Of a DNA stretch of 8,832 bases, positions 5,362-8,832 are shown piece after piece. Position numbers and translations under genes: made by a program. This DNA comes from Clostridia bacterium (GTDB taxonomy: Bacteria > Bacillota > Clostridia > Oscillospirales > Butyricicoccaceae): positions 1 through 8,832 of the forward strand of contig JAFYOK010000097.1 of NCBI GenBank assembly GCA_017560175.1. The letters run 5' to 3'. Below the pieces are notes generated by a model. It saw nothing but the letters and a program-made list of their open reading frames with translations. It was not told the DNA's origin and did not search any database. How positions within the stretch are numbered: the first letter of the stretch is position 1; each line of letters begins with the position of its first letter.

Positions 5362-6459
5362 CTATTCGTAGCGGCGTTCAACGGTATCGGGAACGAACAT
5401 GGGAGAAACCTCCATGCGTACCGAAGCACCGATGTGGCAGTCGATATTGGAAAGATCGACAGTGGTATGGGTGGTGCCGATATGGCCGACGATGCGGGCC
5501 TTCTTGCCGTCTACTGTGACATACTGATTACGGCGGCGGAAGATGCGGGAAAGATCGCTGAGGGCATAACGGATACAGTCGCGGAAGCGGAAAGAATCGC
5601 GTGCTTTTTCGACGCCGAAGCCGTCAGCAGTACCGACCGGGATGATGCCCAGTTTGGTGGGCTTTTTGGTGACGAATACGCTGCCGTAGCCGACACCGTG
5701 GCCCTTGGGCAGCCAGCGGATTTCCGAAATCTCGCTGCAGAGGATGCCTGTGCGCTTGAGGCCGCTGACACCCTTGGCTGTGGTACGACCGCTGATGGCT
5801 GAGCCGATGCGGACGGCATCCAGAGTGCTGTCCAGACCGCAGGAGAAGAGAGCGGCTGTATTGGCATCGTGGAGCATGCCGGGGTCAAAGCCTGCCTTAC
5901 GGACGGCTTCTGTGACCTGAACGAACTTCTGATGCTGTTCACGGGTCTTGGCGGCATCGAGATAAGCACAGGGGAAGTGGGTATACATACCAGTGACGTT
6001 GAGGCTGGGCATATAGCCAAAGACCGAAGTGATGCGCTCCAGTTCGCCCGGCTCAAAGCCGTAGCGGCCCATGCCGGTATCGATCTTGATGTGGACATCA
6101 CAGGATACGCCCCTCTGTTCGGCCATGCCGCTGAGCGCAACGGCAGCATCGTAGGAGCCGACCGAAGCGGTGGCGCAGGCTTCGAGGATCTTTTCGATAT
6201 CCTCCGGGCAGGCTGTGGAGCGAAGGATGAGGATCTCTTCCTCCTCTGCACCCAGGTGGCGCAGCTTGATGGCATCCTCGGGCTCGGTGACGGCCAGTTT
6301 GCGGACGCCGCACTGGCGCAGGATGGGATAGATCTCCTTCAGGCCCATGCCGTAAGCATTGGCCTTGAGAACGGCGATGAACTCGGCATCTCCGGCCAGC
6401 TCGCGGATGCGCTCGATGTTGGAGATGATCTTATCGGTTTCGATCAACAGATATTTCAT
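5362..6459 (-). CDS. Alanine-racemase-like PLP amino-acid racemase (divergent)
   Basis: This 365-residue fold-type III PLP enzyme resembles alanine racemase Alr, which makes D-alanine for peptidoglycan. The PLP lysine is Lys32 in AVLKANAYGMG. Other recognised elements are Tyr36, HIKIDTGMGRYG (123-134), HDANTAA (198-204), VRIGS (216-220, PLP-contacting Arg217) and GVGYGSVF (255-262), with the expected catalytic Tyr258. Several usually conserved positions differ: GYADG is GTADG at 276-280, the MDQ of the substrate-site motif is TTH at 329-331, and the SYRVPR-like C-terminal motif is SPMFVP. It may therefore be an alanine racemase variant or may prefer another amino acid. ATG at 6459 follows AAAAAGGGG with an 8-base spacer. 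It starts 36 bases after the femX-like gene with no terminator between, so the two are probably co-transcribed in a peptidoglycan operon. Confidence 0.85.
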   Translation of the reverse strand: MKYLLIETDKIISNIERIRELAGDAEFIAVLKANAYGMGLKEIYPILRQCGVRKLAVTEPEDAIKLRHLGAEEEEILILRSTACPEDIEKILEACATASVGSYDAAVALSGMAEQRGVSCDVHIKIDTGMGRYGFEPGELERITSVFGYMPSLNVTGMYTHFPCAYLDAAKTREQHQKFVQVTEAVRKAGFDPGMLHDANTAALFSCGLDSTLDAVRIGSAISGRTTAKGVSGLKRTGILCSEISEIRWLPKGHGVGYGSVFVTKKPTKLGIIPVGTADGFGVEKARDSFRFRDCIRYALSDLSRIFRRRNQYVTVDGKKARIVGHIGTTHTTVDLSNIDCHIGASVRMEVSPMFVPDTVERRYE

Positions 6460-6495
6460 AACGGTATCCCCTTTTTCTCTGTCTGTTGGAAAAGG

Positions 6496-7632
6496 TTATT
6501 TTTCGTCGGCAGGCTTATCGTTTTCCTGCAGCTGAACGGGGGCGCGCTCGACAGGCTTGTTTTCCTTTTCGGCAGCCTTGCGCTTACGGCTGATGACGAT
6601 CTTGCGGCGGATCTCACGGGCAGCGGCCAGGCCCTTGTTGAGGACCAGGTCGACAGCAGGCTTATAGACCATTTCGAACTCGCCGCAGAACTCGCAGAGG
6701 TCGCCCGAGAAGCCCTTCTTGAAGAGGTACAGGCCGTAGAGAGGATTGTCGGGAGTCAGGTCGCCCGAAACACCGCGGAAGTCGTAAATGTCACACTTGG
6801 TCTCCAGAGACCACTTGATCATCTCCCACTGCAGCTGATAGTTGGGCATGACGTTACGGTAGGCATTGGAAGATGCACCGTAGAGATACCAGACCTTATT
6901 ACCGAACTGGATAGCCAGTGTGCCGGCAATGGCGCGGCCTTCCCAGAAAGCCATGTAGAGGCGTGCGTTCTCGCCCAGCTCGTCCATAATGCTTTCGAAA
7001 TAAGCCTTGGGGCGGACGATGAAGCCGTCGCGGGTGCCGGTCTCGTCCATGATCTTGGAGAAAGTTTCAAGCATTTCCTTGCCGCAGAGGCGGACTTCAA
7101 CGCCCTTGCGGACCGACAGACGCAGGTTGTAGCGGGTCTTGGAATGGAAAGCCTGCAGCAGTTCGTCCTCTGTCTTATCCTTGACATTGAGGCGGAAGAC
7201 GTAGCCGGGCTGAACGCCCTCGAAGTTCTTGCTGCCGAAGTGGCGGGTATAGCCCAGCTTTTCCATGATGCGGATGTATTCTTCATCCGAGCTGAGGATG
7301 TCGGGATCCATCTTGAGGGCATAGGACTTGTGCTTCTTGGCCAGGGCACGCATACCTTCGGTCAGCTCACGCAGCGTCTCCTCGTCGTGGGGATCGCAGA
7401 CAGGGCCGCGAGCCGAATACATCAGGGTGTAGGGGACCATGGGCATCTTGCGGATCAGTACCGACATGGCGCCCTTGATCTTGCCGTCGTTGCCGCGGAC
7501 AGCAACCGCCTGGAAGTCCCAGGCCGACTTGACCTTGGCCCAGCGGGAGGACTGCAGGAAGTGGCCCTTGGGGTGGTTTTCGATAAAGGCCTCAAACTCG
7601 GCCAGGGTATTCTGATTGATGATCTCAAACAT
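6496..7632 (-). CDS. FemX/FemAB-type peptidoglycan bridge aminoacyltransferase
   Basis: This 378-residue cytosolic enzyme is of the FemX/FemAB (MurM-like) family, which transfers amino acids from aminoacyl-tRNA to lipid II to build the interpeptide bridge. Characteristic stretches are HFLQSSRWAKVKSAW (24-38), KTRYNLRLSVRKGVEVR (165-181), DETGTRDGF (196-204), and a second GNAT-like half with AGTLAIQFGNKVWYLYGASS (236-255), MPNYQLQWEMIKW (262-274), YDFRGVSGD (283-291) and GLYLFKKGFSG (300-310). Residues from about 334 form a lysine/arginine/glutamate-rich tail probably outside the catalytic core. The ATG at 7632 has GGAGG at 7640-7644 with a 7-base spacer and matches the family N-terminus; an upstream in-frame ATG at 7698 adds residues without a ribosome binding site. 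The added amino acid (Ala, Ser or Gly in known members) cannot be read from the sequence. The racemase gene follows 36 bases downstream. Confidence 0.92.
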   Translation of the reverse strand: MFEIINQNTLAEFEAFIENHPKGHFLQSSRWAKVKSAWDFQAVAVRGNDGKIKGAMSVLIRKMPMVPYTLMYSARGPVCDPHDEETLRELTEGMRALAKKHKSYALKMDPDILSSDEEYIRIMEKLGYTRHFGSKNFEGVQPGYVFRLNVKDKTEDELLQAFHSKTRYNLRLSVRKGVEVRLCGKEMLETFSKIMDETGTRDGFIVRPKAYFESIMDELGENARLYMAFWEGRAIAGTLAIQFGNKVWYLYGASSNAYRNVMPNYQLQWEMIKWSLETKCDIYDFRGVSGDLTPDNPLYGLYLFKKGFSGDLCEFCGEFEMVYKPAVDLVLNKGLAAAREIRRKIVISRKRKAAEKENKPVERAPVQLQENDKPADEK

Positions 7633-7708
7633 AAGATCGCCTCCAAATAAACTCAATAAATCTATATCGGGATGGATCGGCAGGTGCGCCGACCGCATAT
7701 TCTTTCAA

Positions 7709-7714
7709 CTTATA
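7709..7714 (-). promoter_or_regulatory. Possible -10 box for the femX-racemase unit
   Basis: TATAAG on the minus strand (five of six consensus bases) lies in the divergent gap 7633-7869, about 75 bases before the femX-like start. The hexamer 17 bases upstream is a poor -35 match. Other arrangements, such as TTGTTG with GAATAT, are equally weak. A promoter must be somewhere here, but this exact choice is tentative. Confidence 0.35.
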
Positions 7715-7780
7715 GTTTACAACAAATACGCCGAAAAAGCCATAGGAAATCCTCAAGTTTATAGGGAATCGGGGGAGTGG

Positions 7781-7809
7781 TTGAAAGGGAAAAGCAGCTG
7801 TGGTATACT
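7781..7809 (+). promoter_or_regulatory. Sigma-A promoter of proC
   Basis: TTGAAA (7781-7786) and TATACT (7804-7809) are separated by exactly 17 bases, and the -10 carries the extended TG (TGGTATACT). Transcription is predicted to start near 7816, giving a leader of about 54 bases. The in-frame codons upstream of 7870 overlap this promoter, which argues for the ATG at 7870 as the real start. Confidence 0.82.
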
Positions 7810-7869
7810 GACGGTAGCAGAATTGAAAACCCTTATAAAATCATACAGAAAAAAGGAAGAGTGATTCTT

Positions 7870-8676
7870 ATGAACAAGACCATTGCATTTATTGGCAGCG
7901 GCAACATGGGCGGCGCCATCATTGGCGGCATCATTTCGGCCGGCCTGGTCGAGCCTCAGAATATCATCGCCGCCGACCCCTCCGACAAGGCTCGTGAGAG
8001 CCTGCAGGAGAAGTATGGCATCCGTGTCACCACCGATAATCTGGAAGCTGTTAAGGATGCAGATATCGTATTCCTGGCTGTCAAGCCCCATATCTATCCC
8101 ATCGTCATCGAGCAGATCGCCGGCACACTGAGCCGTGAGGCCGTTGTTGTCACCATCGCTGCAGGTCAAACCCTGGCCAACATGGCTAAGATGCTGGGTG
8201 AAGGTGCAAAGGTCGTCCGCACCATGCCCAACACACCTGCGCTGGTCGGTGAAGGCATGGCAGCCCTCTGCCCCAACGGCAATGTCACAGCAGAAGAGTT
8301 TGCCGATGTCGAGGCTATTTTCAACAGCTTTGGTAAGTGCGAGCGCATCACAGAAGATCTGTTTGATGCTGTTGTCGGTGTCAGTGGTTCTTCTCCTGCC
8401 TATGTTTATATGTTCATCGAGGCTATGGCCGATGTTGCTGTTGCCGAAGGTATGCCCCGTGAGAAGGCTTACAAGTTTGCAGCACAGGCCGTTCTGGGTT
8501 CTGCCAAGATGGTTCTGGAAACCGGCCGTCATCCCGGCGACCTGAAGGATATGGTCTGTTCTCCCTGGGGCACCACCATCCGTGCTGTTATGGAACTGGA
8601 GCGCACAGGTATGCGCGGCAGCGTCATGTCCGGTATGCAGGCATGTATTGATAAGTCGAAGGCTATGTCCAAATAA
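7870..8676 (+). CDS. proC: Pyrroline-5-carboxylate reductase
   Basis: This 268-residue enzyme catalyses the last step of proline synthesis, the NAD(P)H-dependent reduction of 1-pyrroline-5-carboxylate to L-proline in the cytosol. The Rossmann motif GSGNMG is at 9-14. Later landmarks are AVKP (70-73), RTMPNTPALVGEG (117-129), VSGSSPAYVYMFIEAMAD (171-188) and HPGDLKDMVCSPWGTTI (221-237), the last forming much of the substrate and dimer region. Length matches the usual 265-275. The ATG at 7870 starts the Rossmann strand directly (MNKTIAFIG), with AGGAAG at 7854-7859. Codon use looks strongly biased toward CTG, ATC, GGC and CGT, which suggests high expression. One oddity is Trp233 where the family normally has a small residue (SPGGTTI becomes SPWGTTI). 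It is transcribed divergently from the femX-like gene by its own promoter. Confidence 0.97.
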   Translation: MNKTIAFIGSGNMGGAIIGGIISAGLVEPQNIIAADPSDKARESLQEKYGIRVTTDNLEAVKDADIVFLAVKPHIYPIVIEQIAGTLSREAVVVTIAAGQTLANMAKMLGEGAKVVRTMPNTPALVGEGMAALCPNGNVTAEEFADVEAIFNSFGKCERITEDLFDAVVGVSGSSPAYVYMFIEAMADVAVAEGMPREKAYKFAAQAVLGSAKMVLETGRHPGDLKDMVCSPWGTTIRAVMELERTGMRGSVMSGMQACIDKSKAMSK

Positions 8677-8678
8677 TC

Positions 8679-8713
8679 TGGCTCTCGAAACACTTTGTTG
8701 GTTTCTCGAGCCA
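8679..8713 (+). repeat. Imperfect hairpin downstream of proC
   Basis: TGGCTC-TC-GAAAC (8679-8691) faces GTTTC-TC-GAGCCA (8701-8713). Six and five base pairs are separated by a 2x2 mismatch, around a 9-base loop. It begins 3 bases after the proC stop, where a terminator is expected, but it is followed by AAAAGG and has no U-tract. It may be a weak or factor-dependent terminator, or an mRNA-end stabilising hairpin. Confidence 0.5.
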
Positions 8714-8776
8714 AAAGGTTCCGGCCTGCGGACCGGATTTCGCGGTTGCTCTGCGGAGCATCTCGCAGGTTAGTGT

Positions 8777-8807
8777 GATTTTTCGCCGCACATGTCGCCG
8801 AAAAATC
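8777..8807. repeat. Near-perfect 31-base palindrome
   Basis: GATTTTTCG (8777-8785) pairs perfectly with CGAAAAATC (8799-8807). The 13-base centre adds CG/CG and the palindrome ACATGT (8790-8795). It reads almost the same on both strands and is not followed by a U-tract, so it is not a standard terminator. An operator or a copy of an interspersed palindromic element are both possible. Confidence 0.6.
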
Positions 8808-8823
8808 CAATTGGTTAAAGGCG

Positions 8824-8829
8824 AAGGAG
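8824..8829 (+). promoter_or_regulatory. Ribosome binding site of a gene starting beyond the right edge
   Basis: AAGGAG lies 3 bases from the window end, in GCGAAGGAGAAA. No start codon follows within the window, so a plus-strand gene probably begins within about 10 bases of the edge. Its identity cannot be seen. Confidence 0.55.
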
Positions 8830-8832
8830 AAA

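Larger units (their letters stand above)
8714..8832 (+). other. Structured intergenic region / leader of the next gene
   Basis: This 119-base tail holds no gene. It contains TCCGG/CCGGA, a TGCTC-tgcg-GAGCA hairpin (8747-8760) enclosed by the longer-range pair CCTGCG (8725-8730) and CGCAGG (8764-8769), and then the palindrome at 8777-8807. No convincing -35/-10 pair is visible on the plus strand. It could be a structured 5' leader or an interspersed repeat-type element. Confidence 0.4.

Noticed and set aside
5869..7650. A 593-codon open frame on the plus strand.
   Set aside because: It lies antisense to the femX-like and racemase genes, both clear family members with ribosome binding sites. 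Its translation shows no recognisable domain and looks like the complement of biased codons, and no ribosome binding site or promoter serves it.
7759..8532. A 257-codon minus-strand frame opposite proC.
   Set aside because: proC is unambiguous on the plus strand; the antisense product has no recognisable domain and is Asp/Gly-rich complement sequence.

Overview
The window looks like chromosomal DNA from a Gram-positive Clostridia-type bacterium. The closest fit by feel is a gut Oscillospiraceae/Ruminococcaceae relative, but that is inference. The evidence is the darA-holB-ricT cluster typical of Firmicutes, AGGAGG-type ribosome binding sites, consensus sigma-A promoters, a tRNA-Leu with an encoded CCA end, and GC-rich genes separated by short AT-richer gaps. 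No transposase, integrase, phage gene or CRISPR array is visible. I see no clearly new multi-gene system: most genes belong to recognisable core families, and the interest lies in details.

Layout. (1) Positions 1-2093, minus strand: an envelope O-acylation pair, made of an AlgI-like MBOAT acyltransferase followed 15 bases later by an SGNH-hydrolase-like partner that runs off the left edge. (2) 2094-2248: a compact divergent promoter region. (3) 2249-2836, plus strand: a metal-dependent cyclase/kynurenine-formamidase-family hydrolase. (4) 2837-3108: two back-to-back hairpin terminators, tRNA-Leu(TAG) on the minus strand with its own promoter, and the terminator of the next unit. (5) 3109-7632, minus strand, in transcription order: a FemX-type aminoacyltransferase, an alanine-racemase-like PLP enzyme, the cyclic-di-AMP receptor DarA, the DNA polymerase III delta-prime subunit HolB, and RicT. 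A strong promoter lies between the racemase gene and darA. No terminator is visible anywhere before the one at 3071-3099, so the five genes could be partly co-transcribed. (6) 7633-7869: divergent promoters. (7) 7870-8676, plus strand: proC, pyrroline-5-carboxylate reductase. (8) 8677-8832: a hairpin-rich leader ending in a ribosome binding site for a gene that starts just beyond the window.

Working together: the femX-like gene and the racemase gene both point to peptidoglycan, one building the cross-bridge and the other probably supplying a D-amino acid. The MBOAT/SGNH pair probably acylates a cell-surface polymer. DarA senses c-di-AMP, a messenger tied to wall and osmotic homeostasis in this phylum. 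HolB loads the replication clamp, and RicT is a partner of RNase Y in mRNA processing. The most unusual protein is the racemase, which keeps its PLP lysine and catalytic tyrosine but has lost several otherwise conserved active-site residues.
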